Shown: positions 45,231-55,943 of the stretch, piece after piece
How positions within the stretch are numbered: the stretch's first letter is position 1
Layout of the letters: every line of letters starts with the position of its first letter
Source of the DNA: Stemphylium vesicarium
Lineage: Eukaryota; Ascomycota; Dothideomycetes; Pleosporales; Pleosporaceae
Direction: 5' to 3'
NCBI GenBank assembly: GCA_004380135.1
Contig: QXCR01000073.1
Location: 62,001-126,000, forward strand
DNA: 64,000 nt
Translations under genes and position numbers: made by a program
The notes under the pieces: model-generated
Seen by the model: only the letters and a program-made list of their open reading frames with translations
The model's database searches: none
Told to the model about the DNA's origin: nothing

Positions 45231-47138
45231 TCAGAAGTTGAAAGGACCGGATAGCCAAAAGTCGTCCGAGAAGTCTAGCATTGAGAGATCGGAGCCGGCT
45301 CCGTCATTCCATCCCATCATTGCCCCTGCATCGCCTTCAGCCGCACCTTGCGGAGCTCCGGGAATCGCCCAACTCGGTGCTGTCGCACGGAGTATCTCTG
45401 CAGCAGCAGAGAAGACGCTTTCTTCGCCTGTTTCTTCTTTATACATTTCATTGGCTCGTTCTGCCATCTCCGCTAGCTGCTCGAGGCATTGTACGATATC
45501 TATTGTCCTAGTAATGATTGTCGGATCCCAGCCAGGTATTCCTTTGAAGGTTGCGAGCTTGTGAAGGATCTTGAGACAGTAAGGGAATATCAGCATGGAT
45601 GGTGAAGCGAGGCTCCGTATGTCGCAAGCAAGCGTATGATCTCTACAAGCTTTGCAAGTCTCAAGACATGCCATGAAGTACTGTATGCGTCTGGCGTCGA
45701 AGTCGTAGTGTTGTACTGACGCCGTCGGCTCGCTTGAGGGGGAAGATTGTAGGAGTGCGAGCTCGTAGATAGCAACCTGGGCCGTGTGGGTAAAACCAAT
45801 AATGGCACCTGAATATCGTTAAGTATCGTAAAGGGGAAAAGAAGAGAAAACTTACTATGCTGCAGTTGTTCGGGAAATAATGTGGCCATGAAACTGCTTA
45901 ATGCTAGTTTCATTGGCTCGATGGCTACCAGAGCGTGACTGACCGTACTCGGGTCATCCAGAGCTCTTCGGTGCACATCTGTCGCCGTGCTTGCAATCTT
46001 TAATAGGCGTGCTGCAGCAATAAGAATGGCATCGGCATCACTTTCTTGGCCCTCGCTGAGGCTGTTGCACGCTTCCTCATGTTGTGTCGACCAAGGGACG
46101 ATATCGTATTTGAAGCTCGTGGATACGCTTCAAAAATTAGTTATGTTGAAGTTGAATCGCAACCCGCTTACTTAGTACTGAGAGCGAATACAGCAAGTAA
46201 TGCTCTGCTGCCTTCGTTTGACCTCGCTCCCCAACTTTCGAGATGGGGGCCCAAGCTGGGACATCCCGACGGGTTCGCTGGCTTGTCCAGACGTAGGTCA
46301 GTGACGAGTGATCGCGCGAGACTGCACAATGTGCCCAAGAACTGTTTTCCGTGTGTGAAGTACGTTGACCTGGAAGTCAGTGATGCTAGGCAGAAATGTA
46401 AAGGCATCTTACCAGGCTATGCACATCATGACAGTCAATAATAAGTCTATGCTCCTTTCTCCCTCTACCAAAATCTTCGTGGCCAACATTTCCCGTAAGC
46501 CTTTGGCCATTCCACTTTGTCGAGTGATGGCCTTTGTGCATGCAGTACGGATGGCCAAACAGAGTATTGGCTTGTGAAACTGAAAATCGCCCGCGGTGGT
46601 ATCTTCGGACAAGTACATGAAAGGGAAATATTTCAAATAGTTAGCCCGGAAGTCGGCGAGTTGTGAATTTGTCAAACGTTCGCTGAGAGCGGATTCGACG
46701 TCGTTCCTCCACTGTGTGGTAGAATCAGGAGTCAAGATGGAAGGGTTGTCAGGTGACGCCTGGGATGTCGACACGCGATGTGCTCGAAGCAGTGACGCAA
46801 CTTCATCAAGCTTCTCTTCTAATCTTGATCGTTTCGAGGCGGGGATTGTGTTCGCATTGCTTTTTCGTATCGACGAGGATGCTGTACACTCCTTTCCAAG
46901 GCGATGGCACCTATCGGCGTTAACCTAGTGCTTACGTATGGCAAGCGTGGAACGACGTTGGAAAACACTCCAATGCATCCACAAAGTTCATAGGAGACGG
47001 CGGAGTCCCAAGATTCCGTAGAGTGACATACCTTTCGCACACACCTCCCTCACGTATCATGCAACGGCATTTCGCCTTCACGCAGTTCCTGCACGCTTGA
47101 CCATACGGTGCAGGGGTCTTGCGTACGATAAAGTCCAT
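45231..47138 (-). CDS. Zn2Cys6 transcription factor
   Basis: Five exons are predicted: 47138-47032, 46910-46413, 46369-46172, 46127-45856 and 45808-45231 (550 aa). Removing the 121-bp first intron assembles the binuclear cluster. Cysteines 16, 19, 26, 34, 37 and 43 give CX2CX6CX7CX2CX6C, with RNCVKAKC as the core. The C-terminal half is helical, as in fungal regulators, and ends in an acidic and aromatic tail (LDFSDDFWLSG) that could activate transcription. It sits just upstream of the efflux pump, so it may regulate it, but this is inferred from position. Two introns (43 and 44 bp) are at the short end. Confidence 0.82.
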
Positions 47139-47491
47139 AATGAATTTCGGCTTGCATCACATGCTTTGCGTCGACGCGAGGAGGCATTGTGGAGACTGGA
47201 GTGTCGTGTGGAATGTTAGAGCTGAATCCCGTACGAAACCCGGCGGGACGGGATTCGGAAATTGGGCCGACCCACTTCGCCACACTCCTTACCACAATAC
47301 CATTGCCGGGCTCTAACCCACACCAAATGCAAACAACAACACGGGGGGTTGCGAAAATCTTTTACATCGTTTGATCTTGTTTTGCTCGACAGAATCATGT
47401 ACAGGGTATCGAAACTCCTAGTCCCAACCCAAATTCCCCCTTGACGCCAAACCCATATTAACAGCGTCCGCGCATCTCGTCATTGCGACGC
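47139..47491. other. Short gap upstream of the Zn2Cys6 gene
   Basis: A 353-bp gap between the start of the Zn2Cys6 gene and the end of the glucosyltransferase gene. It should contain the regulator's promoter. Nothing else is recognised. Confidence 0.35.
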
Positions 47492-50032
47492 CTAATCCTG
47501 CACCCTTCCTTTACCCTTTTTCAGGCTTTCAAACTCTTTGATGAGCTCTCTGACATTGAAGTCGGCCTCTGACTTTCCTCCCAGCCATTCGCTCTCCACC
47601 AATTTAGATGCCCTGATACGCTTCCGCGTACCACTCTTGGCCAAATACTTCAGGCTCTTCACAATGCCGTCTCCAGGGTATGCCACAATACCCAGCGTTG
47701 CAGCACTGGTCTTGGTCAAAAGGCCAGCTATACCCTTTCCGAATCCCTTGGCGTATCCAATCCCACCCTCTTTCTTGCCACCTTCGTAGGTTTGGCGGAA
47801 AGGGTCTGATAGGCCATCTGCCATACCATAGACGAAGTTCTTACCACCAACCTGGAGGCCTGAAAGGGCTCCAGTAACCTTGCCGTGGTCTTTGACTTCC
47901 TCGCCATAGAGTTTAGGAACGTTGCGGAAGCCCTCTGTGGTGGCAAGCGGCAGGTCTACGATGACGCCTTTATAGAATGCGCCGACAAACTTGCCAAAGC
48001 CTTTCGACACATCGCCAGCCATGCGACCCGCAGACGGTCCATCGCCGTGCTTCTTGGACGATGTCGACGACGAAGAAGAGGCAATCCCAGGCTTGGGCCC
48101 AGTAAAGGGATCTATGACCATACCCTTTGCCGCAAGGCCCATGTCGCCTACGATACCGACGCAAGCGGAAGTCGTGCTTGTCACAGGGTCCCAGCGGGGG
48201 TTTGTGATGAAGATAGGATACGTTTCGTGGTTTTCCAGATCCGATGGGACAAGTATGCCATTCTCGATCAGAATCTGAGCGGCGATTTTTGAGAGGCGGA
48301 TTGAGTCCTTTTTTGTTTTCCAAGAGGCTGCCATAGTTGGAATGAGTGCGCATCGCATTGTTTCCATGGGCAGATTGGCGTGGAATGATAGCACAGCTGC
48401 TTCAACACCACTCTCGCTCGCCATCTGCGAGGAGAGTCCTCGGGCAGCGTGCTTGGCTTCGCGCGTAAGACAAAAGTGAATAGCTTGCGTCAAGTTCTCT
48501 GTTGTAAGGAGCTTGTGATGAATCGGTTGTGGCCCTGCTCCTGCGGCTGCAATCATCTCGCCCCAGAACGGCTGGTCTCCAAAGAAGGGTATCACGAGGG
48601 TAGGACAAGCATTACGGAGTCCACATGCAGCTGTTCCTGCTCCGCCATGATGTACTACAGCTGCGACGTGTTGAAAGAGCCATTCGTGGGGGCAATCTCC
48701 GATGAACAGGACGTCTTTGTTGTCGTTTGGCTGATCGGCACCAAGATTACTCCATCCCCTGGAGATGATTGCCCGGACGCCTAGTTGTTGCACAGCTTCT
48801 AAAATGTTGGCTGTCATCTTCGCGGGATCCTCCAGCACAATACTGCCGAAGCCGATATACACCGGCGGTAGGCCATTGCGCAGGAATCGGTCGATCTCAT
48901 CAGGCGGGGTGTATGGCGTCGGCTCCCGGAAAAAGAAACCACACACGTCGATGTGCGACGGCCAGTCCGCTGGCTTCGGCACCAATGCTGGCGACCAACA
49001 ATATGTGAACGGGACTTTGAGCGCAGAGGCAAGGACGGGCCCAACTGATATAGGTACGGCTTCCAAGTCCAGGGCGCGTCGGAAGTCATTGATGACATCG
49101 CCCAGTCCCTGCCAAGTGAGGAATTCGACGATCCCGTACGAGGCGTAGTTGATCAGTGCTGGACTAATCACCCCACCTTTGAAGCTCGCCAGTGGGTGAG
49201 GGAAAGCTCGTGTACTGCTCCAGGGCATGGTAAACATCAAATGAAGCGGAATTCCAAGCGCTTGCGCGCAGTGCACATGTGCAAAACTAGGCGGGTTGGC
49301 GATGATCGCGTCGGCTACGAATGGTCGCTGTGACTGCAGGTCGGGTTCGACGCATGAACGCCAGCAACCGTAAAGCATCTCTGTGATCATTTCTCTTTTG
49401 CTCTGGATATCGCCTTCTCGAAGGCTCTTCATCGATGGTATCAAACCAGGGTTCTTGACCATATATGCCACTAGTATACGTTAGCATCCTGCTGTCACTG
49501 GGCTTGAGCATGATGACGTACTGAGCTCTTTCGGATCGCCGCCAATCGGATAGAATTCCAAGTTGGATTCATGGACAAAGCTCTCGAAGGTATTGTGAGT
49601 TGCTATTCGGACGCGATGACCATGTCTTTGCAGCTCCTGACCCAGAGCGATGAAGGGCTGCACATCACCACGACTGCCCACGACTTGAATGACGATATTC
49701 AGGTGGATAGTCCATAGATTAGTAAAGGTATGTCTGCGACTCAATTCTGGCTCTTCTTTGTCGTGCTTTGGAACGAGTTTGACGAGTGTTTTGGTGAGTC
49801 GCGAGTTGAGGTCGATTTCGATACGACCGTCGTCTGCTCGACGTCAGCGTAATGAAGCATCACAGATCCAACTTGACCCACTAGTCGCTTTGGTATCCCC
49901 GGGCTGAGGTATTGATCCTGTCAATTCTTCCGCGGTATAAGGTGGTGGTGCTTCTTCATCGTGTACGTCATTGTCGTATTCGTATGCCACCGGTATCGGT
50001 GCCTGGGTGCTATCTGGCCTTGGTCTCGTCAT
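47492..50032 (-). CDS. Sterol-glucosyltransferase-like GT1 enzyme with glycine-rich tail
   Basis: Exons are 50032-49882, 49833-49522 and 49470-47492 (813 aa). The N-terminal GT28-like Rossmann domain opens with NIVIQVVGSRGDVQPFIALG (about 105-125). The UDP-sugar signature VHHGGAGTAACGLRNACPTLVIPFFGDQPFWG is about residue 350-385. This matches UDP-glucose:sterol 3-beta-glucosyltransferases such as Atg26, but the GRAM and PH domains of full-length Atg26 are absent. The last 230 residues are rich in repeated GxGK/GF motifs (GFGKFVGAFYKG, KGFGKGIAGLL) and amphipathic helices, resembling C-termini of Vps13-type lipid-transfer proteins. A start at 50047 would add five residues. The acceptor lipid is unproven. 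Confidence 0.85.
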
Positions 50033-50393
50033 TTTTAGCGATTGCAAGAGAAAGGAAGAAAAGATGTCTGCGATTTAATGAACTGCGGCGCGCCCAACCT
50101 TTAGTACATCAAGTGGTCTCACTAAAAACTTAGATCGATACGGCAAGAGAATAGGAATACGAAATACGTGAGATTGGTTAGTGTCGTCGGGTCCTTCCGT
50201 TGGTCTAGCCCAACCGATAAGCTAGCGTGACAAAAATGTGTCAGTGATCGGCCCGCCGAACAGAAACTAAACCGAGAGCTGAGAAGCAAGCCAGCGCAAA
50301 ACACCACATGCGTATTTCGTACAAGCGCCGCCCTAAAATGCGAGGATTGCCGGTCTGCCGTTTGAGCCCGTTGAAACGGCTCCTTGCACCGCC
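50033..50393. other. Gap between glucosyltransferase and RING genes
   Basis: A 361-bp spacer between same-strand genes, containing the glucosyltransferase promoter. No other feature is seen. Confidence 0.35.
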
Positions 50394-51425
50394 TCAATCC
50401 TGACCTTCAGCCTCCTCTACCTGCGCAATGGCCCACCATCCTCGTACAATGCTCCTTTCTGCAGCCATACCTGTCAATGGCTTCCTCCCCATCTCAAACT
50501 GGTGACGCTTTAGTTCGTTTACAACAACCGCTAGTTTTCGCAACCACAGATCCGACGGCGAGCCCTCAAAATGTGGGCCAATGTTCTCTTGTGCCAGCTT
50601 TCTTGCGAGATCAGTTTTTTGCTCTCTTAACCAGGGGCTTGTCAAGTTGTTGCGCGCAAGAGTCTGCGAGACCAACATTGTAAAGCAATGTAACAGCGCA
50701 AAGAGCTGGGTGTTTTCGAGGTCCGCGGCGTCCTCAAGGTCCTCCCATTGGATGAGGGGTTTACCAACACCAAGGCAGCGATTTCCTTCCCACAAAAGGA
50801 CGTTTATAGGGAGACTCGTTTTCCTTCTGATAGCGTGGTGGGTATCCCAGAGCAGGAAGCAGAGACGGATGAGTGGGAACGCCATGGGCTCAGGATCGCT
50901 CGCACGCGATGCGACGATGGCGTCATGGAACGGCGAAAAGTAATTTCCAGCGCTTGCCGCATCTTGCAAAGCTTTCTGGAGAATGTTGTCACCATCGCTT
51001 GTGTAGCACTTGTTGAAAAACTGCATGTGGTCCTTGCGATCGACATCTAGTTCTGTCTCTGCAACGCTGTCGCGCAGTTGTTCAATGAAGGTGTTGAGTT
51101 CGGTCCGACGATCGGGCAAAGCGTTGCCAATGTCGCTCAATATCGACATCGCTTTTTGCTCGCTATCGACGTGCGTGATACGTACTTCGCATTCCGGACA
51201 TTCAGCGCTTGATTGACTGATGCCAGGCACATCAGACCAAGTGTTCTTCAAGTCGACGTCGCCACCATTCAGGATGACGGACAGACATTGGTAGCCAAAG
51301 ATGTGACCACAAGCTCGTATCGCAGCTGGCGCATGATCCGTAGAGAAGGGCCTGTCACACAGGAAGCAGAACGTAGCGACCTGGAGATAGCTGCTAACAT
51401 CTCCGGTCATGTCGCTTCGACCCAA
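50394..51425 (-). CDS. RING-like zinc-finger protein, unknown function
   Basis: Single exon, 343 aa. Near the N-terminus (about residues 20-80) are CFLCDRPF, ACGHIFGYQCL and CPECEVRI, in the order of a RING finger. The second and third zinc-ligand pairs are separated by about 40 residues, which is longer than usual. RING proteins are mostly E3 ubiquitin ligases, but activity cannot be claimed here. The remaining 260 residues are helical (HDAIVASRASDPEPMAFPLIRLCF, NTQLFALLHCFTMLVSQTLARNN) and unfamiliar. An alternative start at 51410 (MTGDVSSYLQ) would drop five residues. Confidence 0.7.
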   Translation of the reverse strand: MGRSDMTGDVSSYLQVATFCFLCDRPFSTDHAPAAIRACGHIFGYQCLSVILNGGDVDLKNTWSDVPGISQSSAECPECEVRITHVDSEQKAMSILSDIGNALPDRRTELNTFIEQLRDSVAETELDVDRKDHMQFFNKCYTSDGDNILQKALQDAASAGNYFSPFHDAIVASRASDPEPMAFPLIRLCFLLWDTHHAIRRKTSLPINVLLWEGNRCLGVGKPLIQWEDLEDAADLENTQLFALLHCFTMLVSQTLARNNLTSPWLREQKTDLARKLAQENIGPHFEGSPSDLWLRKLAVVVNELKRHQFEMGRKPLTGMAAERSIVRGWWAIAQVEEAEGQD

Positions 51426-53007
51426 TCCAACGTTGAAGATTTCGGGTAAGCAGGTGCAAATGATCTACTTGAGGGCAGTCGTGAGAGCAAGTGTATTAAC
51501 AATGTTGTGAATGATGTCGGACTGCCAAGCTTTGAGGTGAGAATCGTAGAAGCAAGTCGTGGCAAGTTTCTCAAACGCATCCGATTAGTCAGCTAGACGT
51601 GCAAAACTCACAAATTTTGTTGGGAAGTCTTCGCGCATCGCTGTTCGCTGTCTGTTACAAGTAGCCTAGGTCTCGATTTCAGGCCATAACCTCCAATGAT
51701 TCTCGCTTTAAGCGTAGTTCTCATGGCAAAGAAAACACTGCGTTGGCAAGTGCAGAAGGTGCATGGGCTTGTTCTCGCCTATTAGCGACACGAACATCAG
51801 AACTAGGGAACAAAAAAAAGAGGATGTTGCTGCAGTATATATTGACGGCGAGTATGTGATAGAATGCTACAAGAGACTAAAGACCGATAGTCTTGCGGCA
51901 GGATCTGGCCGCCGAACGAGGGAAAGAACGACACGGATCTAGGGGTTGATGTTTCAACAAAAATTGTTTCCCAGCTTGGCATGCGTGGGCGCCAAAATGC
52001 CGCGGAGGTCTTGACTCAGGTTTGTGGCTAAGAAAAAGGGCTAGGGATGCACTCTGGAACGAATTCTTGTAGCTGTATAGTATTCATTCTGCGTCAGATT
52101 TCAGACACGACACTTCAATAATATGGGCTACGAATAAGCTTCGCAGCAGAGTTCTGGCAGCTGTCTCCACAGAATTAGCGTTGCGCTAGATTACGTCAGG
52201 TAACCAAAGCGCCCAAGTGCCCGTCACCTAGTGTCACCAACCCTCTTTTCCCCACACAACCCACCCCGGAGCATTCTTTGCCATGGCTAGAATCTCAAGC
52301 ATCGGCGCACAAGTATTATTCCATCCAGTCTTCGTCCCAGGACTCATGCAAAGACACGCTGACCTCGTGTTTCTTTCCCTCGCGCGTGCGCGCGATCTGC
52401 TACCGCACAAGTTTCTCCTATTGGTGGTCTTTCTCACGACACACAGCCAAGGCTTTCTACGCGTCGTAGTCAAACAGTGGCGCCAATTCGTATATTGCAT
52501 TTCCTCTTAAGGATGTTCGGAAACAACATTGCAATCCTTCCGCACTGATGCCCTCGTAGAGAGCCGTCGGCTTTTGGCAATGTACCCAAGACATGTACCC
52601 CAGATTGGCATGCACATCGGGGCCTTATAGAGTTTTACTCAGGTGATAGCTCACAAGACTGCCGTACCACGATGCCGCTTGGTGGATATTGGAAGTCGGT
52701 GTGAAGCCTCGTTCTAGCCAAGAGTGCAGTCCTATATTCGCGGAGAAATTCTGCATGGAGTGGCCAAGAGTTTGGATGGCCGACTCGTAGTATTAAGGGC
52801 GGCTGCTACGGCGATCATGCACTCCACAGATCTCGGCAGCCCAGTACTACAGTATAAAGATCTATACATTCCCATCGACTACTATAATCTTCGGCATCTT
52901 CGTTCCTCACTTCCAGAGTCGATCTCTGTTCATTCTTTCATCCTTTTATTACTCTTTCCGTTACCATCAAGCTCTCCTTCTCATCACAACTTTTACTCGA
53001 TATCAAG
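51426..53007. other. Intergenic region upstream of pectate lyase
   Basis: A 1.58-kb gap. Frames up to 88 codons (52234-52500, minus) are Arg-rich and without motif. The right end holds the pectate lyase promoter with a TATA box. Confidence 0.4.
52853..52858 (+). promoter_or_regulatory. TATA box of the pectate lyase gene
   Basis: TATAAA stands 155 bp before the start codon at 53008 on the coding strand, followed by a C/T-rich leader. Position and sequence fit a regulated, strongly inducible promoter. Confidence 0.55.
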
Positions 53008-54019
53008 ATGCGTTTCTTCGAAGTTGTCACTGCGGCTTTGACCGCTGCCTCTACCACCTACGGCGCTCCTATGGAAAAGCGCGCTGCCGCTGTTGATGAG
53101 CTCGTTGGCTTCGCCGCAGGCACAACCGGAGGAGGAAGCGGGACTGGTACCACGGTAACCTCCTGCGACGAGTTGACTGCTGCGGCCAAGGTCGGTGGTG
53201 TCATCAAGATCAACGGTATGCTCACCGGCTGCGGTGTCATCCGCTTCGATGTCCCCGGCACATCTATCCTAGGTGTAGGCAAGGGCTCCGGTCTCACCGA
53301 TGGAGGTATCCGCCTGTACAAGACCTCCAACGTCATCGTTCGCAACCTGAAGCTCTACCGTGCACCCAAGGGCAAGGACCTTATCGACATTGAGGCCTCA
53401 ACCAACGTGTGGATCGACCACAACGACTTCTCAAGCGTCGGTATCACCGGCAACAAGGACACTTACGACGGTCTTTTGGACGCAAAGTCCGGATCCGACT
53501 TCATGACCTTCTCCTGGAACAAGTTCCACGACCACGTAAGTCGAGTACTTCCTCATATTACAGAAAGAAAGAAAATGCTAACACCCCCACCAGTGGAAGG
53601 GCTCCCTCGTCGGCCACTCCGACAACAACGCCTCCAAGGACAAAGGCAAACTCCACGTGACCTACCATCACAATTCCTTCGTCGGCGTAAACTCGCGTCT
53701 TCCCTCAATCCGCTTCGGTACCGGCCACATCTACAGCTCGTGCTACGACGGCGGCATCTCCGGCATCAATTCACGCATGGGCGCCCAGGTCCTCGTCGAG
53801 GCAAACTCCTTCACCAATGTCGACAAGGCCGTCGTTACTAACCTCGACTCCGACGAGGAGGGCTTCGCTGTCGAGAAGGACAATGTTTTTACCAACAGCC
53901 CTACGCAGATTACCCAGCAGGGTTCTTTTGCGCCTGACTACAAGTACACTGTTGATCCTGCTGCGAGCGTTTGCGGTATCGTGGAGAAGAGCGCTGGTGT
54001 TGGTGTTGTTACCTTTTAG
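53008..54019 (+). CDS. Secreted pectate lyase (PL1 family)
   Basis: This enzyme cleaves polygalacturonate in plant cell walls by calcium-dependent beta-elimination. Exons are 53008-53535 and 53594-54019 (317 aa). A signal peptide (about residues 1-19, MRFFEVVTAALTAASTTYG) is followed by a short EKR dibasic-type propeptide site. Beta-helix blocks include SNVIVRNLKLYRAP and NVWIDHNDFSSVG. DTYDGLLDAKSGSDFMTFSWNKFHDHWKGSLVGHSD carries the calcium-binding Asp residues. HHNSFVGVNSRLPSIRFGTGHIYSSC carries the catalytic-Arg region. All are in the expected order. It suggests growth on or in plant tissue. Confidence 0.92.
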
Positions 54020-54520
54020 GTTGTTGACATCCAAGATCGGTGGTCTGGGGTATGGTTGAGATTGAACGATGCTCAGCGGGGTGTTAGCTTAGAGTGTGAG
54101 TGATTGTTGGGATGGATTCGAGCTGCTTTGATCTTTTGTACATACAACCTTCTTCTTGAATATACTTTTGCACACTTTCTAATGCTGGAGACGCCATCCT
54201 ACTGACATGGCATGCATGTAACTACTCCGTCGTAAGCAGGTTGGACTCAACAAGGTTCGAAGCGCATGAACTAGTTGTGAAGGGGAGCAGCCAGATGACT
54301 TCATCAGCATAAAGCAGTGAACGAACAGCGGACCAAAATAGAAAATTGTACGGGTGTGCTCGTATCATGATCAATTGAAGTATCGTACGTTCAGGTATTC
54401 TTGACTTTCTTCTCTTCCCCTCCATCCTCTTTTCTTCTCAACGATAGCTCTATGTCAACGTAGCATCTCGTGCCGCCCGCACCTCTCTTCACCGAGACCA
54501 AACATCTCTCATTCTCGTCT
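54020..54520. other. 3' region between convergent genes
   Basis: A 501-bp gap between the ends of the pectate lyase and the small secreted protein genes. Nothing is recognised beyond likely 3' UTRs. Confidence 0.35.
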
Positions 54521-55024
54521 TTACTCCGCGAAGATCCAAACAACACTCATAAGCAAACTGATCACACCCACAATAATCAAGACCTCGGGACCAGCGTAGA
54601 TTCCCACCGGTAACCCCTCTGTAGTAAACTGCGCAACAACGCCCATGGTAAAGTTCTTCTCAGCTCCCGCTAGCGCGATCTCAGTCCAGTTTCCACAGCG
54701 GTCATTAAGGGTCTTATCCGCGGTAAGCGGGGGTAGTTTGGCAATCGCAGCATCCATCATGCGAGCACTGGTCAGGGTACCCACATTGGCCTTTTGCATC
54801 ACGACCGTTCGGTAGCTGCCGTTTGCGCCAACAGTCGACATATTTGCCGTACGTTCGTAGTCGAGGCAGAGATCCTGCTGTGATGGGGTGGCGGAGACTT
54901 GACGGACTTCTAGTTCAGTGTTGAGGCGGCCTGGAACGGCTACATTTTTGGCGGATGGGCTAGCAGCCGCTAGTTGGAAGATAGAGAGGAGGAGGAGAAG
55001 CGATGTGAATAGTGAGTTGTACAT
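54521..55024 (-). CDS. Small secreted or membrane-anchored protein, unknown
   Basis: Single exon, 167 aa. A signal peptide (LFTSLLLLLSIFQLAAA, about residues 5-21) leads a short extracellular part with two cysteines (DLCLDY and DRCGNW) and possible N-glycosylation sites (NMS, NGS, NWT, NFT). The C-terminus is a hydrophobic helix (VLIIVGVISLLMSVVWIF) ending after AE, either a membrane anchor or a GPI signal. I do not recognise the family. Size and layout resemble fungal surface proteins of unknown role. Confidence 0.65.
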   Translation of the reverse strand: MYNSLFTSLLLLLSIFQLAAASPSAKNVAVPGRLNTELEVRQVSATPSQQDLCLDYERTANMSTVGANGSYRTVVMQKANVGTLTSARMMDAAIAKLPPLTADKTLNDRCGNWTEIALAGAEKNFTMGVVAQFTTEGLPVGIYAGPEVLIIVGVISLLMSVVWIFAE

Positions 55025-55943
55025 CTTGACGAAGCTATCTCGTTGGATCTCCTTGTTACGGTTGGGAATGGCTGACCGTGATGCTATTGGATATAGGTGG
55101 GTAGTAAAGACTGAACGAATGGAAACAAGGTATTATGGAAAAGATAGTAAATCGCGAATTCGGTGACCGGCACGTCCTGGTAGAATAGAATGGAAATAAA
55201 ACTCCGGAAAGAAAATGAAAAAAGGAAGGACGCTTTGGTGAAGTTCTGGTACCACTGCCTGAGGTATACCAAGAAACGCGACAAGGGAGAAGCGAGAAGG
55301 AAGGGAAAGAAATCAGGCCACTCCGACGTGATATATGAGGCTGCAAAAGCTATGATGGCTGATTGTTCTTACGGCACTGCGACGTAGAGCGCCGGATGTT
55401 GGGGTGTGCATGAGGCTCTATGTGTGTCAGGTTTGTTCGGAGCCTCTCTGTTAAGCGCCCCTGCTTAGGCGCTAGGTGGGTTGCTAGATGACGTGGAATA
55501 CTTATTTAGAGTGCCGCCCTGTTATGATCATATTTAAATGATTGCCAATCATTTTCTGTGATGCCCATCAGGCCCGCTCAGCTGGTCGTGTCGCCGTGGC
55601 TGTGGAGATGAGGTGTGGCGCGATGATGAGGGATGGTTGGAAGGGCGGTTTTGGGTGCGGGAAGATCGATATCCGCGCACTGGCGTGTCATGCAAGCAGG
55701 GGTTTAAGCGAGGAGCTTCAGCACCCCAGCATCCCCTTCTCCTTTTGGTGCCTTCCTGTCAAAAATGTGACAGCCGCTGTCGGGTTGCAGACCTAACGTT
55801 TACCACTCTGAGTGCGCATGCCTCTTTACAGCTTCCACTGGGCAAGTTTGCCGTCATGCAGATACGGGCTTACTTTGAAAGTCCACCGAACACCCGGTTA
55901 TAGCGACTGGAAGCAAGGGCTTCGCATCTTTGCCTAGTTTCGC
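55025..55943. other. Intergenic region, nothing recognised
   Basis: A 919-bp gap. Its left part is the promoter side of the small secreted gene. Frames of 84-96 codons around 55540-55900 overlap in two phases and have no motif. Confidence 0.35.
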
